Source of the DNA: HyVt-443 sp964544655
GTDB lineage: Bacteria; Pseudomonadota; Gammaproteobacteria; Chromatiales; Chromatiaceae
Reading direction: 5' to 3'
NCBI GenBank assembly: GCA_964544655.1
Contig: CAZJCM010000020.1
Location: 1 to 50,023, forward strand
Length of the DNA stretch: 50,023 bases
The notes under the pieces are model-generated. The model did not search any database, was not told the origin of the DNA, and worked only from the letters and a program-made list of their open reading frames with translations. Below are positions 24,243-33,700 of this stretch, piece by piece. Made by a program: the position numbers and the translations under genes. Within the stretch, counting starts at the first letter, position 1. Every line of letters begins with the position of its first letter.

Positions 24243-25082
24243 TTACTTGCGGGCACCTGGACCGTTCAGCTCCAGTCCATTGCTCATATAGGTAAGAAAA
24301 TATTCCAGGTTGCGGTATTGTTCGCCCTGGGCCTTGAACGGCTTCGCCCGGATATTCTTGTTACAACCGGTGAAACGGCGGTGCAGCGTACCCACGGTGC
24401 CCCATTTGGAGCGATAGGCAGGCCAATGGGTCACATGTCCCAGGGAAGGACTCAGAACCTCGGTGCGAACCTTCAGGCCGGCATTCTGCATATGGCAGCT
24501 GGCACAGGAGAAATTGAGTTGTCCGCGGCGGGTGAAATAGAATTTCTTGCCCTTCTCATAGGCGACCAGTGCACGGGGATCGTCCGCCGGAATCTGGACA
24601 TTGATTTTCTGTCCGCGGGACTCCCAGGCGATGTACGACAGGATGTCGTTGATCGGTCCCTTCTTGTATTTCAGCGGCTTTTCGCCATTGGCCTCACGAC
24701 ACTGGTTGATCGCCAACGCCAGGGTGATCACCTTGCCCTGCTTTTTGTCCCAGCGGGGATAATCCGCGGCAATGCCCGGCCCTTTCGGAAAGCAGTCTTT
24801 ATAGGTTTTCCCATTGGCGAAAGGCTTTTCCCACATCTCCTTGCCACTATCGATGAAAGGCTCATAGGGTGGGAATTCCTCGATCGCCTCCCAGTTCTCC
24901 CGTCCCACCTTGTCGATGGCATAGACACCGTTGGCATACTCCTCCATGGGCACATCCGGGAACTTATCGGTGTAATACTTCACGAATGCAGCTCGATCCT
25001 CTTCCGGAGTCGACGCCTGCGCGGCCATGACCACACCACCGGCCAGCGCCAGCATGGTCAAGCTTTTCAGTACCTTTTTCAT
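24243..25082 (-). CDS. soxA: SoxA, monoheme type, catalytic subunit of SoxXA
   Basis: The 279-residue periplasmic cytochrome joins thiosulfate to SoxY as a thiosulfonate. It has a signal peptide (cleavage near AQA-ST), a single heme c motif CASCH at 193-197 and Cys240 in FTGCNKNIRAKPF, the persulfidated heme ligand at the active site. The first heme of diheme SoxA is missing; in its place are two lone cysteines, Cys97 and Cys128, which in monoheme SoxA form a disulfide. It follows soxX by 52 bp. Confidence 0.95.
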   Translation of the reverse strand: MKKVLKSLTMLALAGGVVMAAQASTPEEDRAAFVKYYTDKFPDVPMEEYANGVYAIDKVGRENWEAIEEFPPYEPFIDSGKEMWEKPFANGKTYKDCFPKGPGIAADYPRWDKKQGKVITLALAINQCREANGEKPLKYKKGPINDILSYIAWESRGQKINVQIPADDPRALVAYEKGKKFYFTRRGQLNFSCASCHMQNAGLKVRTEVLSPSLGHVTHWPAYRSKWGTVGTLHRRFTGCNKNIRAKPFKAQGEQYRNLEYFLTYMSNGLELNGPGARK

Positions 25083-25134
25083 AATCTGTTCATTCTCCAG
25101 GCAGTTGATTGGTTTGTCTCAGCAAGCCGGCCGG

Positions 25135-25509
25135 TCAAAGCGACCAGATATAATCGACCACTTTGTCGATCTCGGCTTCCGTCAGCACCTGGTACTTGCC
25201 GAACAGCACCATGGCCGTCTCCGGGTTGGCCTTGCTGGCATCCCAGATCTGCGCACGCAGCTTCGCCCGGTCTGGATAACGGGCCTTCATGGCGATCAGC
25301 GGAGGGCCGATATTGCCCGGCAGGGAGCCTCCTTCAATCATGTGGCAGGCGAGGCAGTTGCCTTTCTTGCGGCTGAAAGCAAGTTTCTTGCCTTCTTCCA
25401 GCGCACTGGTTCCTTCTGCCGCAGCAACCGGAGCAACGCTCAGCTGGCCGGCCATTATCGCCAGAACACTGGCCGTCAGGGCCAGCTTCTTAATGCATCG
25501 AATCATCAT
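25135..25509 (-). CDS. soxX: SoxX, monoheme cytochrome subunit of SoxXA
   Basis: The 124-residue cytochrome accepts the electrons of the SoxXA reaction. It has a signal peptide (first 31 residues), heme motif CLACH at 52-56, the GPPL segment and an axial Met100 in PETAMVLFGKYQ. The start is ATGATG; an AGGAGG site sits only two bases before the first ATG, so the second (25506) is the likelier initiator. It is the first sox gene of the operon and follows the regulator gene by 202 bp. Confidence 0.94.
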   Translation of the reverse strand: MMIRCIKKLALTASVLAIMAGQLSVAPVAAAEGTSALEEGKKLAFSRKKGNCLACHMIEGGSLPGNIGPPLIAMKARYPDRAKLRAQIWDASKANPETAMVLFGKYQVLTEAEIDKVVDYIWSL

Positions 25510-25561
25510 GTCCTCCTAAAAGGCGGGTGATATAAAGCGTAACCGGGTGATTTTGTTGTTA

Positions 25562-25579
25562 TGTCTGCCGGGACAGACA
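25562..25579. promoter_or_regulatory. Inverted repeat upstream of the sox operon
   Basis: TGTCTG and CAGACA form a perfect six-bp inverted repeat with a six-base spacer, 53-70 bp before the soxX start. It is placed and shaped like an operator for a dimeric regulator; the LuxR-type response regulator encoded just upstream is a candidate. No clear -35/-10 pair could be fixed around it. Confidence 0.4.
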
Positions 25580-25711
25580 GGCCATCCACCGGTCAATCGA
25601 TAGCCGTTGTCTCTTACCGGACAAATTGTTTGGCTGATTGGATTATGGATTCAAAAGACAAGAGAAAAAAATAGGAACATACAGGGGCGGGTATTAGGGT
25701 TTTCCACAGTA

Positions 25712-26317
25712 TCACTCAAGGGAAAGCATCATACGCATCAGGTCAGACAGGGTATCCGCCTCCATCTTTTCCATTACCCGGGCGCGGTGCGCCTCTACCG
25801 TGGACTGACTCACGCCCAAATCGGCAGCGATCACCTTGTTGCGCTTACCGGCCACCACCTGAGACAACACCTCACGCTCCCGCGGTGTCAGCCGCTGATA
25901 GCGCGCCTCGATATCCGCCAACCGGGAGGCCGCTCCACGCTGCTCCGCATCCCGCTCGATGGCACGGTGCACACTGTCCAGCAAGGCTTGGTCGTTGAAC
26001 GGTTTCTCAATGAAATCCACCGCCCCTGCCTGCACCGATCGCACGGCCATGGGCACATCGCCATGACCGGTGATGATGATCACCGGTGGATGCAACCGCT
26101 CCGCCGCCAGCCGCGCCTGCAGATCCAGGCCGCTCATGCCCGGCATACGCACATCCAGCACCAGGCAACCAGGGCGATCCGGATCGAACTGATCGAGATA
26201 GCTTTGCGCAGAATCGAACGCCTCGACCCGAAGGCCTACGGATTCCATCAGCAGCTGTAGTGCATCACGTACTTCCTGATCATCGTCGACGACGAATACC
26301 GTACTTTCACTAGACAT
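25712..26317 (-). CDS. FixJ/TtrR-family response regulator
   Basis: The 201-residue protein has a receiver domain (residues 6-120, acidic pocket DDD at 11-13, phosphoacceptor Asp55 in VLDVRMPGMSG, and KPF near 105) and a LuxR-type helix-turn-helix (about 142-200, LTPREREVL...STVEAHRARVMEK). It belongs with the histidine kinase gene upstream (51-bp gap). It lies next to and on the same strand as sox, so regulation of sox is the simplest proposal, not shown by the sequence. Confidence 0.9.
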   Translation of the reverse strand: MSSESTVFVVDDDQEVRDALQLLMESVGLRVEAFDSAQSYLDQFDPDRPGCLVLDVRMPGMSGLDLQARLAAERLHPPVIIITGHGDVPMAVRSVQAGAVDFIEKPFNDQALLDSVHRAIERDAEQRGAASRLADIEARYQRLTPREREVLSQVVAGKRNKVIAADLGVSQSTVEAHRARVMEKMEADTLSDLMRMMLSLE

Positions 26318-26368
26318 CTAAGTACTCCATCAATGTGACATTTGCAGGTTCAGTGAGTTTGTCAGTGC

Positions 26369-28567
26369 TCATGACAAGGCGCTTCCGCCCTCCTGGGAGA
26401 CCGGCAGGGTGAACCGGAACACCGCACCAGCCCCCGGCTCCGTATCCAGATAGAGATTGCCGTTATGCGCCTCGATGATACCCAGGCTGATGGAAAGACC
26501 AAGCCCCATGCCATTGGGTTTGGTAGTGACAAAGGGGTTGAATATCTGGCCACGGATCTCTTCACTGAGCCCCGGCCCGGTATCTGACACGGTGACGATC
26601 ACGGCGTTGCGCCCGCCACTGCGAGTGCGGATGGTCAATTTCCTGTCGCCCTCCTCTATCTCGCTCATCGCCTCGATGGCATTGCGCGCCAGATTCAGGA
26701 TCACCTGGTCGATCTGGATATGTTGCGCCATCACCTGGGGGATGTCCTGCTGCAGATCCTGCTGGATGTGCACACCGGCCTTGCGTGCCTCCGGCTTGAG
26801 CAACACCAATACCTCCCTGATCAACTCGTTCATGTCCACCAGGGTGCGCTCCGGCTGCTCCTTGCGCACGAACTGACGCAGGTGCCGGATGATCTCTCCC
26901 GCCCGCTCCGCCTGGGCACCGATGCGCTCCATCACATCGGCACATTTCTCATGCCCGACTTCGCCTGCTTCCAGCATGCGGATGCAGGCATGGGCATTGG
27001 TGGCGATCGCTGTAAGTGGCTGATTGAGTTCATGGGCAATACCCGAAGCCATCTCCCCCATAGTGCTCAGACGTGCCACATGGGCCAAGTCCGCCTGGTG
27101 CTGGCGCGCCTCCTCCTCCGCCTGCTTGCGCGTACTGATGTCACGGAACACCACCACGCCACCCACCGTCTCTCCTTTCTCGTTGCGGATCGGGGTACTG
27201 CTGTACTCCACGGGAAAACTGCTTCCATCCTTTTTCCAGAACAGATCGTCATCGACGAAACGGGGCCGATTGTCGCGAAAAGTGCGGAACACCGGGCACT
27301 CATTGGCCGGGTAAGGCGTGCCATCAGGCCGGGTATGGTGCAACACGCTGTGCTGATTGCGCCCGATCAGTTCTTCTGCCGACCAACCGGTAATCTCCTC
27401 CATCGCCCGATTGACGAAGGTGGAGTTTCCTTCCAGATCGACGCCGGAGATACCATCCGATACCGAGTTCAGGATCAGCTCATGCTGTTGTTCGAGATGC
27501 TGTTTGGATCGCTTCAGCTCCCGGTTGAGGCGCGCCACCCAGGTGGTCATGACCACCATGACCACGAGGAACGACAGTGCCGTGAGCAGCCAGTACCAGT
27601 ACTTTCTCACCGCATCGGCCAGGGTAAACCTCCCCTGGGCACTATAGGGCGGAAGCTTCAGTTCGCGGAACAGGTCATGCACCGGCTGATAGTCCAGAGG
27701 CACGGTCCAGCCGGCGTAGTGACCGGCCTTGGCCGCCGGATGGTCCGGCGGCATGTTCAACAGCGCCACCGCCACCTTCTGGGCCAGCTCGTTGGGGGTA
27801 TGCCACAGCTTGCTGAAGGGCCACTCAGGATAGAGCCGGGTAGTGTGGGCAAAGGGAAACTCGGTACGCGCCCGGGGACTGATGATGCGAAAGTCGGCCA
27901 GATCGATATCACCTGCAGAGGCCATTCGCTCGAGAATATTGGTACGCACCGTCCCTGCGTCCACCTCACCGTTGAGGACTGCCATCACCACCTTGTCATG
28001 GATGCCACCAAAACGGAGGGAGGAGAGATCCACATGTGGATCGATACCCTTTGCCTTCATCTCCCGCCAGGCCATCTGAAACCCCCCCAGGGAGGTCTTG
28101 TCCACCGCCATCAGGCTATGTCCCTTGAGGTCATCCAGCTGCTGCAGGTCGGTGCGATCATGGCGGGTGAACACCACACCACCAAATACGTTGTAGGGCT
28201 GGTGTCCTACCAGATTGTTGATGGTGGCGATGCGTGACACCCGGTAGCGCACCTCCATGTTGACATAGATACCTGGATTGACCAGCAGAAAATCCACCTG
28301 GCCATACTTCACCGCCGGGTCCACTTCATCGAAATCCAGCGGGACGATCTCGAAACGCCGCCCCGGTACGCTATGATTGAGATATACCGCCGTTGGCCCC
28401 CAACTGCGCAGTGTGGCATCGATGCCGCGATGGCTCAGGACACCGATACGGATGGACGTCCCGCCCTCTGCCCCGTACAGGGCCGGCGTGGACAGCAGAA
28501 ACGCGAACGACAGCAGAAAAAACCAACGGCGAACGGCTGCCGTCAGCGGCGATATCTCGATCAACAT
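26369..28567 (-). CDS. TtrS-like sensor histidine kinase with periplasmic binding domain
   Basis: The 732-residue sensor has a signal peptide or first helix (14-33), a PhnD/TtrS-type substrate-binding domain in the periplasm (about 38-305), a helix at 325-345, a PAS domain (about 365-480) and a kinase core. The phosphoacceptor is His512 in GIAHELNQPLTA; N, G1 and G2 boxes read NLARNAIEAM, DTGPGLS and GMGLGLSIS. TtrS senses tetrathionate in Salmonella; with sox next door a thiosulfate or tetrathionate signal is plausible. The ligand is inference. Confidence 0.9.
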   Translation of the reverse strand: MLIEISPLTAAVRRWFFLLSFAFLLSTPALYGAEGGTSIRIGVLSHRGIDATLRSWGPTAVYLNHSVPGRRFEIVPLDFDEVDPAVKYGQVDFLLVNPGIYVNMEVRYRVSRIATINNLVGHQPYNVFGGVVFTRHDRTDLQQLDDLKGHSLMAVDKTSLGGFQMAWREMKAKGIDPHVDLSSLRFGGIHDKVVMAVLNGEVDAGTVRTNILERMASAGDIDLADFRIISPRARTEFPFAHTTRLYPEWPFSKLWHTPNELAQKVAVALLNMPPDHPAAKAGHYAGWTVPLDYQPVHDLFRELKLPPYSAQGRFTLADAVRKYWYWLLTALSFLVVMVVMTTWVARLNRELKRSKQHLEQQHELILNSVSDGISGVDLEGNSTFVNRAMEEITGWSAEELIGRNQHSVLHHTRPDGTPYPANECPVFRTFRDNRPRFVDDDLFWKKDGSSFPVEYSSTPIRNEKGETVGGVVVFRDISTRKQAEEEARQHQADLAHVARLSTMGEMASGIAHELNQPLTAIATNAHACIRMLEAGEVGHEKCADVMERIGAQAERAGEIIRHLRQFVRKEQPERTLVDMNELIREVLVLLKPEARKAGVHIQQDLQQDIPQVMAQHIQIDQVILNLARNAIEAMSEIEEGDRKLTIRTRSGGRNAVIVTVSDTGPGLSEEIRGQIFNPFVTTKPNGMGLGLSISLGIIEAHNGNLYLDTEPGAGAVFRFTLPVSQEGGSALS

Positions 28568-28663
28568 CGTTCAGAGACTAGCAGAAAGCATATTTTCTGG
28601 AAATATCCGCCGGCAGACACCATATTCTTTTTCAAACCACGGCGCTGACAGGAGGATACGATC

Positions 28664-29104
28664 ATGGCGAACTATCAACACATTCTGGTGGCAGTGGACT
28701 TCTCTGATGAGAACAGCCGTTTGATGGAAAAGGCATTGGAGATCGCGCATGGGCAACAGGCACAGATCAGCCTGATCCATGTGGTCGAATACACCAGCGC
28801 CATGTACACCGGCGACGTCCCTCTTCCCGAAGATCTCAACATGGATCAGCGAATGGCCGAACAGGCCACAGACAAACTGGCCACGCTGGCAGATGAGTAC
28901 GGCATTCAAAAAACGGGGCGCCGGGTCGAGATCGGCGTGCCCAAGCGGGAGATCGTCCGCGTGGCGGAAGAGATCGGTGCCGACCTCATCGTCATCGGCA
29001 GTCACGGCCGCCATGGACTGCAACTACTGCTCGGCTCCACCGCCAACGGCGTACTCCATCTGGCCAAATGCGATGTGCTGGCGGTACGGGTAGGGGAAAA
29101 ATAA
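28664..29104 (+). CDS. Universal stress protein, UspA family
   Basis: The 146-residue single-domain protein begins YQHILVAVDFSDEN and ends with the ATP-binding-type motif GSHGRHGLQLLLGSTANGVL, so it is likely of the nucleotide-binding type. A GGAGG site precedes the start. It is divergent from the sensor kinase gene, with a 96-bp shared upstream region. The stress or partner it serves is unknown. Confidence 0.92.
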   Translation: MANYQHILVAVDFSDENSRLMEKALEIAHGQQAQISLIHVVEYTSAMYTGDVPLPEDLNMDQRMAEQATDKLATLADEYGIQKTGRRVEIGVPKREIVRVAEEIGADLIVIGSHGRHGLQLLLGSTANGVLHLAKCDVLAVRVGEK

Positions 29105-29150
29105 CCCACTCCAGAGCTATCGCCAGCGATTAGGGCATCCGCAGTGCACG

Positions 29151-30395
29151 TTACCTGGGAAGGGAAAAAACCTGGGTCTGCCCCAATCCCATGGAGAACA
29201 GGCGGCCATCGGAGACGGCCACGTTACCGATTGCGCCTTGGTGTGTTTCCACCACTGTATTGGGAGTGCTGCCACTACCCAGGCTCAGCACCAGCAGCCC
29301 ATCCTGGCCACAAAAGCCGTCCGCAACATAGGCATAGTCACCCGAGCGGGCCAATTGCTGAGGATAGCAGTTGGTACGGAACTGGCCGGTGACGCGAGGA
29401 TGCGCCGTATCCGACACATCGATCGCATTGATCCCGGCAATGCCCGCTGTCACCTGCAGCGTGGTGCCCTGTACCTGCACCGTTTCAGCAGGGCGGTCCA
29501 GTTTGACCGAGCCAAGCGCCCGGGGTTTGCGCGGATCGGTGATATCCACGATGTGCAGGCCGGCCGAAGCATAAGCCAGATAGCCCCGGCCATCGGCGAC
29601 GGCCAGATCCAACACACCTTCTTTTTCGGCAAATTCTGAAAAGGGGGTATCAGATTCCCCGCCCTCATAGGCCGGCAAGTCATCGGCATCGTAATAACCC
29701 TGGTCCTGCCCCTGTTTGGCAAACAGCCCATCTTCCCCTTCATCCTCGGCCGCCACCTCCGTCGGCATCTGAAATGCCCGGTACGTGGACAACAACCTTG
29801 GTTTCCGCGGATTGGTGATATCGACGATATACATCCCGCCAAAACCGGCAGCGAGATAGGCCAGCTTGCCCTCTATCACCACATTGTGACTGTATCCTTC
29901 CAGCGGCAGAATCGCGGCCTGACGCGGTTCGCGCGGCCGGCGCACATCCACCACTTCCAATCCTTCGCTGCCATTGGCCAGGTACAGATAGTCCCCCTTC
30001 AGGGCGACCCCACGGGTGCTGCCGGTGGTGAAGTAGGTGCCGATCTGTACCGCCCCACCCCCTTTTTTCAGGCGGAATATCCGAATATCTGGCACCTCAG
30101 GCTCCGGATCACGAGCGGCAAGGAAGATCAGATCCCCCTTTGCCACCGCGGCCTCGAAGCCCCCATCGGCCACGAACACGGGTTCCTGCAGGAGCGGCGC
30201 AGCCAGCGCCGACCATGACAACAACACTCCGGCCAGCAGGCAGCCACAAAGAGTGAGCACCCTCGAATTGAGCAAACCCGATGGACTGACCGGGAGCGGG
30301 CCGTTCCGGTCGGCATGCTGCACCAGCCTCGATTCATCCACGGCAACAGCCCCGGTCATGGCCGGTTCATTGATGGTCGGGTAACTCATAGGCAT
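29151..30395 (-). CDS. LVIVD-repeat beta-propeller protein
   Basis: The 414-residue protein has at least five copies of a repeat of about 40 residues with the core (L)xVVDVxxPxxPR, for example GLEVVDVRRPREPR, GMYIVDITNPRKPR and GLHIVDITDPRKPR, typical of LVIVD propellers at the cell surface. A hydrophobic segment (LTLCGCLLAGVLLSWSALAAP) lies about 45 residues from the start, so it is an uncleaved anchor or a signal with a long leader. An acidic insert of about 45 residues (AAEDEGEDG to EFAEKEG) interrupts the repeats. The ATG at 30395 has AGAGGGG upstream; the frame is open to 30455. Function unknown. Confidence 0.75.
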   Translation of the reverse strand: MPMSYPTINEPAMTGAVAVDESRLVQHADRNGPLPVSPSGLLNSRVLTLCGCLLAGVLLSWSALAAPLLQEPVFVADGGFEAAVAKGDLIFLAARDPEPEVPDIRIFRLKKGGGAVQIGTYFTTGSTRGVALKGDYLYLANGSEGLEVVDVRRPREPRQAAILPLEGYSHNVVIEGKLAYLAAGFGGMYIVDITNPRKPRLLSTYRAFQMPTEVAAEDEGEDGLFAKQGQDQGYYDADDLPAYEGGESDTPFSEFAEKEGVLDLAVADGRGYLAYASAGLHIVDITDPRKPRALGSVKLDRPAETVQVQGTTLQVTAGIAGINAIDVSDTAHPRVTGQFRTNCYPQQLARSGDYAYVADGFCGQDGLLVLSLGSGSTPNTVVETHQGAIGNVAVSDGRLFSMGLGQTQVFSLPR

Positions 30396-30763
30396 GCTGC
30401 TGCCCCTCTGCGCAATTGATTTGATATGGATTTTCCGGCAGACGTCCCGCCACATTCACTATCGTCTTCACTGAGAGAGACAGCTTCGCGCCTCCCGTTG
30501 CGGCCAGATGGCGGACTGTCGCTCCAAAAACTGCAGATTATCCATATAAGGGACAGCCACGCCAATGCCTACCCGCTTTCCCGAACCATGGCCGATCCGG
30601 CACCCACATTGGCCCCAGGCAATCTCTCTCAGGCGGGCCGGGGAATATGCATCCCGCGGGCATGTTACAATCCGCAACCAATTTGCACGGGAGGTTGGCC
30701 ACATCCGCCCTGTATGACACACCATTGTAACGGCCTTATGGCCGGTACACAGAGGAACAGATC
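30396..30763. promoter_or_regulatory. Divergent intergenic region upstream of the 1163-residue protein
   Basis: These 368 bp between the LVIVD gene (minus) and the large plus-strand gene contain no protein-like frame I trust. They should carry promoters in both directions. An AGAGGAACAG ribosome site sits just before the start at 30764. Confidence 0.3.
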
Positions 30764-33700
30764 ATGGATTTTGCACGTGCCCTGGGTCTGGACGATGCAG
30801 CTGAGAGCCCGGAGGAGGAGCGCAACAGGCTCCATCTTTACATCAACATCAAACTGAGCACCTCAGGCCAGCCCACCTGCATGGATGGAACAGTGGCGGA
30901 GTTCATGGACACCGCCCAGGACCTGCTGAAGGCGTTTCGGGAGAAGAACCGCCTGCTCTCGTCATATCACTGCCCGGCGGACCGCCGGATCCAGGATTTC
31001 CTCAACCGCTACCTGCACGACCTGGAACTGGACGACATCCCGACCCTGCCCACTACCACCTTCGTACTCGACCGGCACGGCGTGGCACGGGAGCTCTCCC
31101 TGCCCATGGGAGAGGATGAATTCCGCTCCGACATCGTCTCCAGCTATCGGGTGAAACAGGGGGTATTGCACAATCCCGCCAGCGATCGTCGCACCACCCA
31201 GGGCTCGTTTCACATCGCCGAAGGGGGACTGCCGATCCCGGGGGACAAGAAGGCAGTGCCCAAACGCACCTTCGCCCTGCTGCTGGAGCAGGCCCTGTTG
31301 CCACCTGACGACCTGCTCACCATCCCTTTCACCAGCACCCAGCAGGAGCAGGCGCGCATGTTCGTCTCACTGCTGCTGCGCCCGGTGATATGCCCGGAGA
31401 TCCCCGGGCAGGAGGCGCAGAAGACCATGGAGATCCGCTTCTTCGCTCCCGGCAATCTGGTCAGCAACCTGGATTTCGTGGAGAGCATCTTCGGCAACGG
31501 CGGCAACCCCAATCTGGCCGAGTTCGACGCCGCCCTGGACGTAGAGCACTGGAGTGGCCACACCGGGTGCGTCATCCTGGCACCGCATCTGACCCGCCTG
31601 ACCAAACAGGCGGCCGGCCTGCCCCATTGGGATCACGCCACCGAACGCCAGCGCCGGGAGGGCATGTGCTGGCGATCCGAAGACGAGCTCTACAACGACG
31701 GCGAGGCATTCAAGATCACCGCCCGGGACGAGAATGGCGTCATCGTCACCCTGTTGGCGGACAACTACTACGGTTACTGCAAGAAAGAGGTGAAGACCCA
31801 GATCAGCTACGCCGCCAATCTCTATGGCCTGGCGGAGGAAGAGCATGCCGGCGGCGCACTGGCCTTCACACGCCGCAGTCACGGCGATGAGTTCGGCGTC
31901 GACAGCAAGACCCGTGAACCGGGCTACGACATCAACTGGGTGACAACATATTACAAGGATATCATGGACCTGCAGCCGGAAGGCCATGCCATAGACAAGA
32001 AATACCCCGATCTCATCTACGTCCCCCAGGACCTGCGCATGGACCTGAAGGCCCAGACCATCACCTGGATGCATCACGGCTCACCCGTGACCATTCGTCT
32101 GCAACCAGGCAAGGTCTACATGCAGCCCAACGGCTACAAGATCGAGATGATCAAGCACCGGGCAGCCCCGACCTGGAACCTGATCGGAACCGATCCCGAA
32201 GGCACCTTCTGTCACAAGCCCAGCACCGTCTCTGGTGGGGGGAAATCTGAGATCTCCAAGGCACTGAACGATGCGGTGATCTATGGCCCGCTGTTCGTGG
32301 ACGATCTGAAAAAGGACCTGGACCGGGTGCAGGAGATCTTCGACAAGGACTACAGCAGCCGCTTCAAACCCGGTTTCGAACATGAGGATCGGGATCCAAC
32401 GCGCAAACCACTGAGCCCACAACGCAGTCTCGGATCATTCATCAAGCTGCTGGCCCCCTCCTCCAGCTTCACCGACGAATACAACGCCTGGCTGGAGTCC
32501 ATCCCACCACGAATCCAGGCCCTGGCCTTTCTGATCAAGCGTTTCTACCGCCCGGAATGGGGCGACAACTGGCGCGAACACCTATCTGTGGACGAGGTGG
32601 ATGGCGCCCCCGGCCACGAGCTGAAACTGCACGATCGGCGCATCATCGCCTCCTATCTGCGGGTAGGCTTCGACCATGAGAGCAAGTGGCGCACATTCAA
32701 GGTACGGCAGGATTTCATCGCCGCCGAAAAGATCCAGATGGAAGACGACATCAGCGCCTCAGTGGTGGTGCCGCCCCCCTGTGCCGCCAAGGAGGCAGCG
32801 ACCGGCGGGGATGAAGCCCGCAGCGTGAAGCTGGTGGACAACTGCGAATACCGGCTGTTCCAACGTCCCGATGACGCCATTCACCCCGGTTTCGACAAGC
32901 AGACCGAAGAGGACATGGCCAAGCCGGGCAACTTCCTGGCCAACTACGAGCCTTTGAAAGGGGAAGCGCTGGCCCGGGTCGTGGAAGACGTACTCACCTT
33001 GGGCAGCTTTACCCCGCCGATGCGTAATCTGCTGCAGCAGGCCTATGACGAAGGCGGCTACGTAGTCTCTTCAGCCCACCCCAGGCTGGTAGATGGCAAG
33101 CCGTCGAAGAATCCACGCTACCTGCAGACCCGGCCAGACATGGTCGAACCCATGCGCAAATACATCGCCGACATGGGCGCCCGCTTCCATCGTAAGCTCC
33201 CCCTGAACGAGCCCCTGTGCCATCCGGTGGATGCAGTGCTGACCGGACGGCGCAACAACCCGCCGGAGCCGGGGATCCGGCCACTGGCAGTATACAACCC
33301 AATACATTATCAGGAGTTGCCTGAGCTGTTCATGGACTTCATCTGCAGCCTCACCGGGAAATCCCCCTCTACCACCGGTGCCGGCAGCGAAGGCGCCCTG
33401 ACCAAAGGACCGTTCAACGCCCTGCGCCCGACAGCCGACCTGAACAACGCCTTGGTCTCCTTCATTCTCACCGGCTATCCCGGTTTCTCCAGCTCGGCCG
33501 GCTTCATCGGCCCGGAGGTCCGGGTCGACCATGACATCAGCCTGCTGATCCCGGAGATCTGGACCCGCCTGTCGGCGGAGGAGCGCAACCCGCGTTTCCT
33601 CATCAGCGAAGGCTACCTGGAGCCGCTACACGATTTCGTGCATGAAGGACGGCCTGTGCTGGCCAGCCGCCTCGGCTATCGCATCACCGAGCGCTTCGTA

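Noticed and set aside
24318..25376. A 352-codon plus-strand open frame
   Set aside because: It is antisense to soxA and soxX.
26720..28237. A 505-codon plus-strand open frame
   Set aside because: It is antisense to the sensor histidine kinase and its product has no recognisable motif.
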